Below are positions 36,190-45,203 of a DNA stretch of 64,000 nucleotides, piece after piece. A program made the translations under genes and the position numbers. The stretch spans positions 1 through 64,000 of the forward strand of contig NZ_JADDKQ010000001.1 in the NCBI RefSeq assembly GCF_016464425.1, written 5' to 3'. The first letter of the stretch is position 1, and each line of letters begins with the position of its first letter. The stretch is from Actinotalea solisilvae (lineage in GTDB: Bacteria > Actinomycetota > Actinomycetes > Actinomycetales > Cellulomonadaceae). The notes under the pieces are model-generated. The model ran no database searches. It was not told the origin of the DNA and saw nothing but the letters and a program-made list of their open reading frames with translations.

Positions 36190-37317
36190 TCACCCGGCGT
36201 CCGTCGCCGGCGCGGGCGTCGCGAACCGCGGGGGCTCGACGTCCCGGACCGCCGTGACCTCGACCAGGTCGCGCGCCTCGACCTCGCTCGAGCCGTCGGA
36301 GCCGCGGACGACGGCGAGCGCTCCGCCGGGCATGTTGAGCGCGGGGATGATGACGTCCGGGTCGCCGATCGCGACCCACCGGTAGGGCGGCTCGAGGAGC
36401 GTGCCGTCCACCGACACCCCGTCGGCGGTGTCCACGACGTAGGTCGAGGCGGTGACGCGCAGGTCGTTGACCTGCACGGCCTCGGCGCCCGCGTTCCGGA
36501 GCTCCTCGAGCACGTTGTAGAGCACGAGCGCGGGGACCCGGCGGTCCGGGTCCCGCACGGTGAGCACGACGCCCGGACCCTGCGCGGGCAGCCGACCCGC
36601 GAGGATCCCCTGCTGCGCGGCGCGCTCGGTGGCGGCCTCGCGCGCCGCGCGCCGGGTGTCGGAGCCCGTCGCGAGCTCGGCCCGCTGCGCGCGGAGCTCG
36701 GCGGCCTGGTCCTCGAGCTCCTCGGTGCGCTGCGTGACCTCGTCGAGGATCCGCACGAGCTCGTCCTGGCGCAGCGAGGACAGGCCGTCGCTGCGGTTCT
36801 GCTGGACCTGGACCACGAACGCGAAGCCGAGGAGCGCGCACAGGAGGCCGGCGAGGACCTGGGCGCGCGTCGCGCGCGGCGCGAGGGCCCGCGCGATGGT
36901 CCGCCACGACCGGGACACCGACGACGTCCCCGGGGCGACCGGGACCGGCGGCGTCACGGGCGCGGCTGCGTCGTCGCCGGGCGGGGCGGCGGCGCGCGCG
37001 CTCTCCTGCGGCGCGGCCACGGTGGGCGCGTCGGTGGGCCCAGGGTCCACGGCCTCGGCCTCGGCCGGCGCAGCCTCCGTGGGCGCCTCCTCCGTGGGCG
37101 CAGCCTCAGTGGGCGCCTCCTCGGTCGGCGCAGTCTCGGCGGGCGCCTCCTCGGCACGGTCAGTGGCGCTCGGCTCGACGTCCGCGGGCTCGTCGCGGGC
37201 GGGGTCGACGTGGTCCGCAGCGACCTCAGCCGGCTCGTCCACGTGGGGCTCGCGCGGGCCGACGCCCCCGGCCTGCGGGTCCGCGGGGTCGTCCGGGGCG
37301 CGGTGCTCGGCCGTCAC
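36190..37317 (-). CDS. DUF881 family protein with acidic repeat N terminus
   Basis: A 375-residue membrane-anchored protein starting at GTG 37317, one base after the Sbp stop. Residues 1-135 are a disordered cytosolic tail with imperfect repeats of PTEEAPTEAA. A single membrane helix follows (AQVLAGLLCALLGFAFVVQV), then a coiled coil (RQDELVRILDEVTQRTEELE) and the extracytoplasmic DUF881 domain (GPGVVLTVRD, YNVLEELRNAGAEAVQVNDL, YRWVAIGDPDVIIPALNMPG cut to family cores). It matches Rv1825 in order. DUF881 proteins resemble the divisome/sporulation family of coiled-coil membrane proteins. Exact function unknown. Confidence 0.86.
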   Translation of the reverse strand: MTAEHRAPDDPADPQAGGVGPREPHVDEPAEVAADHVDPARDEPADVEPSATDRAEEAPAETAPTEEAPTEAAPTEEAPTEAAPAEAEAVDPGPTDAPTVAAPQESARAAAPPGDDAAAPVTPPVPVAPGTSSVSRSWRTIARALAPRATRAQVLAGLLCALLGFAFVVQVQQNRSDGLSSLRQDELVRILDEVTQRTEELEDQAAELRAQRAELATGSDTRRAAREAATERAAQQGILAGRLPAQGPGVVLTVRDPDRRVPALVLYNVLEELRNAGAEAVQVNDLRVTASTYVVDTADGVSVDGTLLEPPYRWVAIGDPDVIIPALNMPGGALAVVRGSDGSSEVEARDLVEVTAVRDVEPPRFATPAPATDAG

Positions 37318-37318
37318 G

Positions 37319-37651
37319 TCACGCCTTGAACAGGTGGCGGCGGATCGCCGCGGCGTTCGAGAAGATCCGGATGCCGAGCACGACGACGACGGCGGTCGAG
37401 AGCTGCGTGCCGACGCCGAGCTGGTCGCCCAGGAACACGATGAGCGCGGCGACCACGACGTTCGACAGGAAGGAGACGAGGAACACCCGGTCGTTGAAGT
37501 TGCCGTCGAGCAGCGCGCGCAGGCCGCCGAACAGGGCGTCCAGCGCGGCGACCACCGCGATCGGCAGGTACGGCTGGAGCACCGTCGGCACGGTCGGCTC
37601 GAGGACGAGGCCCACGACCGCCCCGATGATGAGGCCGATCACCGCGATCAC
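37319..37651 (-). CDS. Small basic protein (Sbp, DUF1290)
   Basis: A 110-residue integral membrane protein starting at GTG 37651 in a GTGA overlap with the DUF881 gene before it. Three hydrophobic segments are seen: VIAVIGLIIGAVVGLVLEP, the loop YLPIAVVAALDALFGGLRAL with the conserved D and GG, and LSNVVVAALIVFLGDQLGVG, ending in a basic FSNAAAIRRHLFKA tail. It corresponds to Rv1824 and always lies between two DUF881 genes in actinobacteria, so the three products may form a complex. Confidence 0.9.
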   Translation of the reverse strand: MIAVIGLIIGAVVGLVLEPTVPTVLQPYLPIAVVAALDALFGGLRALLDGNFNDRVFLVSFLSNVVVAALIVFLGDQLGVGTQLSTAVVVVLGIRIFSNAAAIRRHLFKA

Positions 37652-38577
37652 GGCGTCCCTCCCTCGCTGGTCGTCGTCTCGTCCGCCGACCCGGAGCCCG
37701 ACCCGGCTCCGGTCGCCCCAGACTGTGCCACATCGGCACCCGGCACCGTCGCATGGCGCAGCGGCGCCGGCGTCCCGCCCGGGAGCTCGACCTCGGTGGC
37801 GCGCAGCGACATCCCGATCTCGAACGTGCCGGTCAGCGTCGTGAGGTGGTTGGCGGCCGTGGTCCGGGCGAACGCCGTCTGCACCGCCTGCGCGTCGCCG
37901 ACGACCTCGACCCGGTAGGGCGAGACGAGGGGCACGAGGTCGACCAGGACGGCAGGCCCGACGCTGCGGATCGCGCTCTGCCCGGTGAGGCGCTGGCCGT
38001 TGATCGCGATGCCCTCGGCGCCGGCGGCCCACAGCCCGTTGGTGACGATCTGGAGGTCGATGTCCTGCACGCGGCGCCGGGGGTCGATGTCGTCGGGGTC
38101 CTCGACCGGGGCGTCGCTCAGCTCGAGCACGAGCCCGTCCCCGCGCAGCGGCGTCGTCCCGCTGAGCACCTCGAGCTCGGCCAGCTCGGCGAAGAGCTCG
38201 GGGTCCGCGGACGCGAGCGCCTCGCTCTGGCGCTGCGCCACCTCGGCCGCGAGCTCGGCGTTGGCCTCCGCGAGCGCGTCGGCCTCCGCGGTGCGTGCCG
38301 CGATCTGCTCCTGCAGGAGCGCGCGCGCGCCCGTCCCGCCCGGCTCGGGCGTGCGCAGCTGCACGACGGCGACCGCCGTCACGAGGCCCAGCGCGAGCGC
38401 GACCGCGAGGTGGACGACCGAGCGCCCGGCGCTCCGGCCGGGCGTCGTCGGCGCCGCGGGCCGCGCCGCGGCCTCGGCGTAGCCCGCGTCGACGGGCCGG
38501 TACATGACGTCGTTGAGCAGGCTCATCGACGCGTCGGGACGCTGCGCGACGCGCGGCTTGCGTCGGGTCCCGCTCAC
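37648..38577 (-). CDS. DUF881 family protein
   Basis: A 309-residue protein starting at GTG 38577 in a GTGA overlap with the CDP-alcohol transferase gene. A short cytosolic tail is followed by one membrane helix (VVHLAVALALGLVTAVAVVQL), a coiled coil (LLQEQIAARTAEADALAEAN) and the DUF881 domain (GDGLVLELSDAPVEDPDD, QIVTNGLWAAGAEGIAINGQ, GPAVLVDLVPLVSPYRVEVV). A Gly/Ser-rich tail ends the protein. It is the counterpart of Rv1823. Confidence 0.88.
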   Translation of the reverse strand: MSGTRRKPRVAQRPDASMSLLNDVMYRPVDAGYAEAAARPAAPTTPGRSAGRSVVHLAVALALGLVTAVAVVQLRTPEPGGTGARALLQEQIAARTAEADALAEANAELAAEVAQRQSEALASADPELFAELAELEVLSGTTPLRGDGLVLELSDAPVEDPDDIDPRRRVQDIDLQIVTNGLWAAGAEGIAINGQRLTGQSAIRSVGPAVLVDLVPLVSPYRVEVVGDAQAVQTAFARTTAANHLTTLTGTFEIGMSLRATEVELPGGTPAPLRHATVPGADVAQSGATGAGSGSGSADETTTSEGGTP

Positions 38578-39194
38578 GGCGTCACCACGCCCCGGTCCCG
38601 TCGCAGCTCCTGCCACGCCTGGCGCAGGTAGACGCCCGCGGCGAGCCAGTACAGGCCCATGCCCCACCAGGCGAACGCCCAGCCGGCGACGCCGGCCACG
38701 ACCCCGACGGCGCCGTGGGTCTGCGCGAGGAGCAGCAGCGGGAAGGCGTAGAGGAGCGCGAACGTCCCCGCCTTGCCGACGAAGTGGACGGGCAGCGGGC
38801 CGATCCCCCGCACGACGAGCACGAGCAGGACGACGGCGAGCAGCACGTCGCGCCCGATCACCGCCGCCACGAGCCAGCCGGGGACGACGTCGCGCGCCGC
38901 GAGGGCGACGAGGGTCACGAGGATGAAGAGCCGGTCGGCGGCCGGGTCGAGGAGCTCCCCCAGGCGCGAGTACTGGTCCAGGGCGCGTGCGAGCACGCCG
39001 TCGAGCCAGTCGCTCGCACCCGCGACGGCGAGCACGACGAGGGCCCAGCCGTCGTGCCCCTGCGCGAGCAGCACGGCGAAGACCGGGACCAGGAGCAGGC
39101 GCGCGCCGCTGATGACGTTGGGCAGCGTGACGACGCCGTGGCGGCCCGACCCGGGCCACCGCCGCCCCGCCGGTGCGCGACCGAGGTCAGTCAC
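38574..39194 (-). CDS. CDP-alcohol phosphatidyltransferase family protein (PgsA2-like)
   Basis: A 206-residue membrane enzyme starting at GTG 39194. A TAGGAT box lies about 40 bases upstream, so this gene has a short leader and opens the block. The catalytic CDP-alcohol signature is complete: DWLDGVLARALDQYSRLG followed by ELLDPAADR, with both essential Asp pairs. Five or six membrane segments surround it. Such enzymes join CDP-diacylglycerol to an alcohol, such as glycerol phosphate or inositol phosphate. Mycobacterial Rv1822 (pgsA2) in the same position suggests cardiolipin or phosphatidylglycerol-type chemistry, but the acceptor is not certain. Confidence 0.87.
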   Translation of the reverse strand: MTDLGRAPAGRRWPGSGRHGVVTLPNVISGARLLLVPVFAVLLAQGHDGWALVVLAVAGASDWLDGVLARALDQYSRLGELLDPAADRLFILVTLVALAARDVVPGWLVAAVIGRDVLLAVVLLVLVVRGIGPLPVHFVGKAGTFALLYAFPLLLLAQTHGAVGVVAGVAGWAFAWWGMGLYWLAAGVYLRQAWQELRRDRGVVTP

Positions 39195-39284
39195 TTCCCG
39201 ACCGCCCCCTGCCTGCCCGCCGACGTCACCGCTGGCGATCCTACGGGGCGCGTGCGCCCGCGCGGGGCAGGCGCCACCGGCCGG

Positions 39285-40715
39285 TCAGGTGACGCGCTCG
39301 AGCACGACCGACCGGGTCGCGACGTCGGCCCGGACGACCCGCACGCGCACGTGCTCGCCGGCCGGCAGCTCGCCCTCCGCTGTCCGGGCGACGACCGCCG
39401 GGTCCGCCAGCGCGACGGTGCGCGCGTCGAGCGCGACACCCTCGTGCTCGGTCCCGACGAGGGGGGCGAGCAGGGCGGCCTCGACGAGGTCGGTGCAGGC
39501 GCGGTCGACCGCGTTGGCGCGCGCGCTGCCCGCGGCCATCTCCTCGCCGAGGCGGGGCAGGGCCTCGAGCACCCAGTCCGGCACGGGGCGCCCGGCGCGC
39601 ACCGCGAGGCTCACCTCGAGCCCGTAGCGGTCGACCAGCCGGCGCAGCGGCGCCGTCACGTGCGCGTACGGGGCCCCGACCGCGCCGTGCGCGGGCGCCT
39701 CGGGCGGAGCGCCCTGGAACGGGGTCCAGGCCGCGCCACGGAAGAGGCCGGTCGCGGCGTCGAGGAACGCGGCCGACGCGGGCAGCTCGCGGTCCAGGCC
39801 CGCCAGCACGTCGCCGTAGGACGCGCCGTCCGGCCACGGCACCCCGAGCGCGCGCGCCGTGCGCCGCAGCGCCGCGACGGCGTCGTCGCCGGCCGGGGGC
39901 ATGGTGCGCAGCACGCCGACGCCCGCGTCGAGCATGAGGGCCGCCGCGGCCATGCCCGTCATGAGGGAGATCTGGGCGTTGTGGTCCTCGATCGGCAGCG
40001 GTGCGCGCCGGACGAGCTCCCAGCCCTGCTCGCCCCGACGGACCTCCTGCTCGGGCAGGCCGAGCTGGACGCCGCCCCGCGCGCGCTCGAGGGACGCGCG
40101 GCGCTCGCCCACCTCGACGAGCAGCGCGAGCGGGTCGTCGCGGTCGACGCCGGCCTCGAGGCGTGCCTGCTCCGACGCGTAGTCGAGCTGGACCCGGCTG
40201 CGCACGGTCGCGCGCTCGACGTCGACCGCGGTGACGTCGCCGTCGGCGGCGAGGTCGAGCGTCCACACGACCGCGGGACGGTCCTGCTCGGGGAGGAGCG
40301 ACGCGGCTCCCTCGCTGAGCACCGGCGGGTGCAGCGGGACGCGCGTGTCGGGGCAGTAGACGGTCTGCACGCGCTCGTGGGCCGCGCGGTCGAGGGCGCC
40401 GCCCGGCACCACGAACGCCGCGACGTCCGCGATCGCGTAGCGCACGCGGTACCCGTCGCCCCGGCGCTCGAGGTGCATGGCCTGGTCGAGGTCGGTCGAG
40501 CCCGCGGGGTCGAGCGTGCGGAACGGGACGTCGCGCAGGTCCCGCCGCTCCCCCTCGACGGCTCGCCCGGCGCCCGCCGGCGCCTGGGCCGCGGCCTGCG
40601 CCTCGGCCGTCGCGGCGGGGTCGAACTCGACGGGCACCTCGAGCTCACGCCGGACGGCCGCGAAGCCGTCCGCCAGTCCGTCGGGGGTCGCGAGACGTCG
40701 TCGAGGTCGGGGCAC
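39285..40715 (-). CDS. RNB-domain ribonuclease
   Basis: A 476-residue protein starting at GTG 40715, six bases after TAGGGT. It is nearly all RNB catalytic domain. The metal-binding acidic cluster is in LDPAGSTDLDQAMHLER near residues 70-85, followed by YAIADVAAFV, YCPDTRVPLHPPVLSEGAAS and APLRRLVDRYGLEV, all RNase II/R hallmarks. Cold-shock and S1 domains of full RNase R are absent or reduced to a short C-terminal beta segment. It should degrade RNA processively from the 3' end. It is divergent from DUF4126. Confidence 0.9.
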   Translation of the reverse strand: MPRPRRRLATPDGLADGFAAVRRELEVPVEFDPAATAEAQAAAQAPAGAGRAVEGERRDLRDVPFRTLDPAGSTDLDQAMHLERRGDGYRVRYAIADVAAFVVPGGALDRAAHERVQTVYCPDTRVPLHPPVLSEGAASLLPEQDRPAVVWTLDLAADGDVTAVDVERATVRSRVQLDYASEQARLEAGVDRDDPLALLVEVGERRASLERARGGVQLGLPEQEVRRGEQGWELVRRAPLPIEDHNAQISLMTGMAAAALMLDAGVGVLRTMPPAGDDAVAALRRTARALGVPWPDGASYGDVLAGLDRELPASAAFLDAATGLFRGAAWTPFQGAPPEAPAHGAVGAPYAHVTAPLRRLVDRYGLEVSLAVRAGRPVPDWVLEALPRLGEEMAAGSARANAVDRACTDLVEAALLAPLVGTEHEGVALDARTVALADPAVVARTAEGELPAGEHVRVRVVRADVATRSVVLERVT

Positions 40716-40807
40716 GCGACCACCCTACGGAAACGCGCGCGAGGCGCACGGGCACGCGGGGCACGGTCGGCGGGCCGGGACGCGTGCCGCGATGCCATGC
40801 TGCTCCC

Positions 40808-41419
40808 ATGCTCGAGCTGCTCACCGGCGCCGGCCTGGCCACCGCCTCGGGGCTCAACGCCGCCCTGCCGCTGCTGGTCCTCGGCGCCCTGGACCGCTGG
40901 ACGACGCTCGTGACGCTCCCCGCGAGCTGGGCCTGGCTGTCGGACGGGTGGGTCCTGCTCATCCTCGGCCTGCTGCTCGTGCTCGAGGTCGTCGCGGACA
41001 AGATCCCGGGCGTCGACAGCGTCAACGACGTCGTCCAGACCGTGATCCGTCCGACCGCGGGCGGGCTCGCCTTCGGTGCCGGATCGGGCTCGGAGACGGT
41101 GGCCGTGACGGACCCGGCGTCCTTCTTCACGTCGGGGTCCTGGGTCCCGGTCGCGGTCGGCGTCGTGCTCGCGCTCACCGTGCACACCGGCAAGGCGCTC
41201 GGCCGGCCGGTCGTCAACGCGACGACCGTCGGCGCCGGCGGGCCCGTGGTGAGCGCGGCGGAGGACGTCACGAGCCTCGCGCTCACCGCGGCCGCGCTGC
41301 TCGTGCCCGTGCTCGTCCTCGTCGGCCTCGCGCTGCTGGTCTGGGCCGGCGTGCGCGTGGTCCGGCGCCGCGCCGCGCGCCGCCGCCGGCGTGCCGTCAC
41401 ACCCCTGGAGGGAACCTGA
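40808..41419 (+). CDS. DUF4126 membrane protein
   Basis: A 203-residue membrane protein starting at ATG 40808. It has about five hydrophobic segments, starting LLTGAGLATASGLNAALPLL, and includes the conserved VLEVVADKIPGVDSVNDVVQ trimmed to DKIPGVDSVND. A C-terminal Arg-rich tail follows the last helix. DUF4126 proteins have no known activity. The TGA stop overlaps the start of the LLM oxidoreductase, so the two are translated together. Confidence 0.87.
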   Translation: MLELLTGAGLATASGLNAALPLLVLGALDRWTTLVTLPASWAWLSDGWVLLILGLLLVLEVVADKIPGVDSVNDVVQTVIRPTAGGLAFGAGSGSETVAVTDPASFFTSGSWVPVAVGVVLALTVHTGKALGRPVVNATTVGAGGPVVSAAEDVTSLALTAAALLVPVLVLVGLALLVWAGVRVVRRRAARRRRRAVTPLEGT

Positions 41420-42447
41420 TGCGCTTCGGCTACCACGTCGGCTACTGGGCGGCCGGACCGCCACCGGGTGCGCTCGAGGCCGTCGTGGCCGCCGACCGGC
41501 TCGGGTTCGACTCCGTGTGGACCGCCGAGGCCTACGGCTCGGACGCGCTGACCCCGCTCGCGTGGTGGGGCAGCCGGACCGAACGGATCCGCCTCGGCAC
41601 CGCGATCGCCCAGATCTCCGCGCGCACGCCGACCGCGGCGGCGATGGCCGCCCTCACCCTCGACCACCTCAGCGGCGGCAGGTTCGTGCTGGGCCTCGGC
41701 GCGTCCGGCCCCCAGGTCGTCGAGGGCTGGTACGGCGCCCCCTACCCGCGCCCCCTCGCCCGCACGCGCGAGTACGTCGGCGTCGTGCGCCAGGTGCTGC
41801 GCCGGGAGGAGCCCGTGGTGGCCGACGGCGAGTTCTACCAGCTCCCGCACCGTGGCGGCACGGGCCTCGGGCGGCCCCTGCGCTCGACCGTGCACCCGCT
41901 GCGGGCGCACCTGCCGGTGCACCTCGCCGCGGAGGGCCCCAAGAACGTCGCCCTCGCCGCCGAGGTCGCCGACGGCTGGCTGCCGCTCTTCTACGCCCCG
42001 AGCGTCGACGCGTTCTACCGGGAGGCCCTCGCCGAGGGCTTCGCGCGGCGCTCCCCCGACCTGCCCGCGCCGGACGCGTTCGAGGTGAGCGCGACCGTGC
42101 CCGTCGTCGTGGACGACGACGTCGAGCGCGCCGCCGACGTCGTCCGCCCCTTCGTCGCGCTCTACGTGGGCGGGATGGGCGCGTCGAGCGCGAACTTCCA
42201 CCGCGACATGGTGGAGCGGCTCGGCTACGTGCGGGAGTGCGAGACCGTCGCCTCGCTCTTCGCCGAGGGCCGGCGGGCCGAGGCCGCGGCCGCGGTCCCG
42301 ACCGCGCTCGTCCAGGACATCGCGCTGGTCGGGCCCCCGGCCGCGATCCGCGACCGGCTCGCGGCGTGGGACGACACGGTCGTGACGTCGATCCTGGTGC
42401 AGGGCGACGCGGCGGCACTGCGCGCCGTCGCGGACCTGCTCTCCTGA
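41419..42447 (+). CDS. LLM-class F420-dependent oxidoreductase
   Basis: A 342-residue protein starting at ATG 41419 in a TGATG overlap with DUF4126. It is a TIM-barrel luciferase-like monooxygenase: MRFGYHVGYWAAGPPPGALE, AADRLGFDSVWTAEAYGSDA, RIRLGTAIAQISARTPTAAA and FVLGLGASGPQVVEGWYG, which is the F420-binding pattern of the MSMEG_2249-like group. The coenzyme is inferred to be F420 from family membership. The substrate is unknown. It is convergent with the GH13 gene. Confidence 0.87.
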   Translation: MRFGYHVGYWAAGPPPGALEAVVAADRLGFDSVWTAEAYGSDALTPLAWWGSRTERIRLGTAIAQISARTPTAAAMAALTLDHLSGGRFVLGLGASGPQVVEGWYGAPYPRPLARTREYVGVVRQVLRREEPVVADGEFYQLPHRGGTGLGRPLRSTVHPLRAHLPVHLAAEGPKNVALAAEVADGWLPLFYAPSVDAFYREALAEGFARRSPDLPAPDAFEVSATVPVVVDDDVERAADVVRPFVALYVGGMGASSANFHRDMVERLGYVRECETVASLFAEGRRAEAAAAVPTALVQDIALVGPPAAIRDRLAAWDDTVVTSILVQGDAAALRAVADLLS

Positions 42448-42475
42448 CGGCGTCGCCGCCGCCGCGGCCGTCGGC

Positions 42476-44155
42476 TCAGGCGAGCTGCCGGCTGCCCGGG
42501 CCCAGCAGGCGGTACCAGCGGTACCCGTAGCCCTCGAGCGGCACCTCCGTGCGCGCACGCTCGTCGAGCTCGTGCTCGCCGTCCTGCAGCAGCTCGACGA
42601 GGCGGTGCCCCGCCCGCTCACGGTCGAGCCGGACGGGCACGGTCACGGGGTCGGCCGAGAGGTTGTGCAGCGTCAGGACGGCGCCGACGTCACCCTCGCT
42701 GAGGAGGGCGACGACGGTCGTGTGCGGCTGGTCGAGGACCCGCACCGGCGCCCAGCCGAGCTCGGGGCACTCGCGGTAGCGCCGGACGAGCAGGGAGATG
42801 AAGCTCAGGAGCGAGTCGGGGTCGCGGCGCTGGGCCCGCACGTTGACGTGCGCCGGGCCGTACCCGTCGCCGGTCACCGCTGCGGGCAGACGTGACGCGC
42901 GGGCGGGCGAGAAGCCGCCGTTGACGTCGTCGGACCACTGCATGGGGGTCCGCACCGCGAGCCGTCCGGGGACCTCGAGGTTCTCCCCCATCCCGATCTC
43001 CTCGCCGTAGAACAGGGTCGGGGTCCCGGGCAGGGAGAACAGCAGCGAGTACACGAGCCGGACCCGCCGGGGGTCCCCGTCGACCATCGGGGGCAGCCTC
43101 CGGCGCAGGCCGCGCCCGTAGAGCTGCATGTCGGGGTCGGGACCGAACGCCGCGAACACCTCCTGACGCTCGTCCTCGGACAGCTTGTCGAGCGTCAGCT
43201 CGTCGTGGTTGCGCACGAACGTCGCCCACTGGCAGTCCGCCGGGATCTCGGGGCGGTCCAGCAGCGCCTGGACCAGCGGCCCGGCGTCCTGGCGGGCGAG
43301 CGACAGGTACATCGTCTGCATCGCGATGAAGTCGAACATCATCGTCAGCTCGTCCCCGTCGCCCTCGCCGAAGAACAGGCGCTGCTGCTCGTGCGGCAGG
43401 TTGACCTCGCCGAGCAGGATGCCGCTGCCGTTGCGCCGGCCGAGGAAGGACCGGAGCGAGCGCAGGTAGTCGTGCGGGTCGCCGAGCGCCTCGACCTGCT
43501 CGTCCCCCGCCCCGATCGTCTCGAGGAAGAACGGCACGGCGTCGACCCGGAACCCGTCGAGCCCCAGCTCGAGCCAGTAGCCCATGACCTTGGCGATCTC
43601 GTCGCGCACCTTCGGGTTGGCGACGTTGAGGTCGGGCTGGTGCTTGTAGAAGCGGTGCAGGTAGTACTCGCCCGTCTTCTCGTCGAGCTCCCAGATGCTC
43701 TGCTCCTGGTCCGGGAAGACGACCTCCTTCGACGTGTCGGGCGGCGGGTCGCTGCGCCAGACGTAGAAGTCGCGGTACGGGCTGTCGGTGCTCGACCGTG
43801 CGGAGCGGAACCACGGGTGCTGGTCGGAGGTGTGGTTGACCACGATGTCGGCGATGACGCGCATGCCGCGGTCCTTGGCGGTGCGGATCAGCTCGACCAG
43901 GTCGCCGGGCGTGCCCAGCCGCGGGTCGACGCCGTAGAGGTCGGTGACGTCGTAGCCGTCGTCACGGTCGGTGGTCGGGTAGAACGGCATGAGCCACAGG
44001 CACGTCACGCCCAGCTCCGCCAGGTGGTCGATGCGCTGGGCGAGCCCCTGGAAGTCGCCGGTCCCGTCGCCGTCCCAGTCGAGGTACGTCTCGACGTCGA
44101 GGCAGTAGATGACCGCGTTCTTCCACCACAGGTCGCTCGTGTCGGTGATCCTCAT
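42476..44155 (-). CDS. GH13 alpha-amylase family enzyme, trehalose-synthase-like
   Basis: A 559-residue enzyme starting at ATG 44155 in an overlap with the flavin oxidoreductase gene. The catalytic barrel shows region I ADIVVNHTSD, the nucleophile in LDGFRVDAVPFF, the acid/base Glu in GILLGEVNL, and the transition-state Asp in TFVRNHDELT. A beta-sandwich domain C closes the protein. It starts WWKNAVIYCLDVETYLDWDG, typical of trehalose-synthase-like proteins. It may convert maltose and trehalose or hydrolyse alpha-glucosides in the cytosol. No signal peptide is present. Confidence 0.88.
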   Translation of the reverse strand: MRITDTSDLWWKNAVIYCLDVETYLDWDGDGTGDFQGLAQRIDHLAELGVTCLWLMPFYPTTDRDDGYDVTDLYGVDPRLGTPGDLVELIRTAKDRGMRVIADIVVNHTSDQHPWFRSARSSTDSPYRDFYVWRSDPPPDTSKEVVFPDQEQSIWELDEKTGEYYLHRFYKHQPDLNVANPKVRDEIAKVMGYWLELGLDGFRVDAVPFFLETIGAGDEQVEALGDPHDYLRSLRSFLGRRNGSGILLGEVNLPHEQQRLFFGEGDGDELTMMFDFIAMQTMYLSLARQDAGPLVQALLDRPEIPADCQWATFVRNHDELTLDKLSEDERQEVFAAFGPDPDMQLYGRGLRRRLPPMVDGDPRRVRLVYSLLFSLPGTPTLFYGEEIGMGENLEVPGRLAVRTPMQWSDDVNGGFSPARASRLPAAVTGDGYGPAHVNVRAQRRDPDSLLSFISLLVRRYRECPELGWAPVRVLDQPHTTVVALLSEGDVGAVLTLHNLSADPVTVPVRLDRERAGHRLVELLQDGEHELDERARTEVPLEGYGYRWYRLLGPGSRQLA

Positions 44156-45117
44156 CGCGCGGCCCTGAGCTGCGGCAGCACGCGCTCGCCGAAGGCGTCG
44201 ACGAACGCCTCCTGCTCGGTGCCGACGTGGTGGAGGTAGACCTCGTCGAACCCGATCGCGGCGAGCTCGGCGATCCACGCGGTCTGCTGGCCGAGGTCGG
44301 ACGAGACGAGCACGGCCCGGTGGACGTCCTCGGGACGCACGTGAGACGAGGCGACGTCGAAGTGCTCGGGCGTCGCGAGGTCCCAGCACACGGGCGGCGG
44401 GAAGACGTTGGAGCGCCACTGGTCGAACGCGATGCGCTCGGCCTCCGCCTGGTCCGGCGCCCAGGAGACGTGGACCTGCAGCGCGAGCGGGCCGCGCCCG
44501 CCCTCGGACCGGTAGGCGTCGACGATCTCGCGCAGCACGTCGTGGGGCTGGTTGATGGTGATGAGCCCGTCCGCCCAGGTGGCGGCGCGCCGCGCGGTCC
44601 CGACCGTCACGGCCGGGCCGATGAGGGCCGGCGGCTCCTCGGGCAGGGTCCAGATGCGCGCGCGGTCCACCGTGACGAGGCCGTGGTGGGTGACCTCCTC
44701 GCCCGCGAGCAGGCGCCGGATGACGCCCACGGTCTCGACGAGCCTGTCGTCGCGGACCTCCTTGACGGGCCACGGGTCCCCGGTGATGTGCTCGTTCGCG
44801 TTCTCCCCCGAGCCGAGCGCCGCCCAGAACCGTCCCGGGAACATCGCGGCGAGCGTGGCGGCCGCCTGCGCGACGATCGCGGGGTGGTAGCGCTGGCCGG
44901 GCGCGTTGACGACGCCGAACCGGAGGGACGTCGTCGCCAGCGCGGCGCCCAGCCAGGACCACGCGAAGCCCGAGTGGCCCTGCCGGGCGCTCCACGGCGC
45001 GAAGTGGTCCGAGCACATCGCGGCGTCGAACCCCGCCTGCTCGGCCTGCTGGACGGCGCGCAGCAGCGCGGCAGGGTGCACCTGCTCGTGGGACGCGTGG
45101 AATCCGATCGTGGTCAC
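44152..45117 (-). CDS. LLM-class flavin oxidoreductase, TIGR03885-like (non-F420)
   Basis: A 321-residue TIM-barrel protein starting at GTG 45117. A TAGACA box, one base off TANNNT, ends six bases before it. It begins MTTIGFHASHEQVHPAALLR and shows GFDAAMCSDHFAPWSARQGH, FGVVNAPGQRYHPAIVAQAA, and FWAALGSGENANEHITGD, typical of the TIGR03885 group described as probable non-F420 flavin oxidoreductases. This family is repeatedly found next to a GH13 gene, as here, with a four-base overlap. The reaction is unknown. A sugar-linked substrate is suggested by the pairing only. Confidence 0.87.
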   Translation of the reverse strand: MTTIGFHASHEQVHPAALLRAVQQAEQAGFDAAMCSDHFAPWSARQGHSGFAWSWLGAALATTSLRFGVVNAPGQRYHPAIVAQAAATLAAMFPGRFWAALGSGENANEHITGDPWPVKEVRDDRLVETVGVIRRLLAGEEVTHHGLVTVDRARIWTLPEEPPALIGPAVTVGTARRAATWADGLITINQPHDVLREIVDAYRSEGGRGPLALQVHVSWAPDQAEAERIAFDQWRSNVFPPPVCWDLATPEHFDVASSHVRPEDVHRAVLVSSDLGQQTAWIAELAAIGFDEVYLHHVGTEQEAFVDAFGERVLPQLRAAR

Positions 45118-45203
45118 GCGTCGTGTCTACCGTCCCGCGCGCGGCCCCGCGCGTCGGCGGCCCGGACTGCGGGCCGTGCGGCCCGGTGCCAGACTCTCCA
45201 GGC

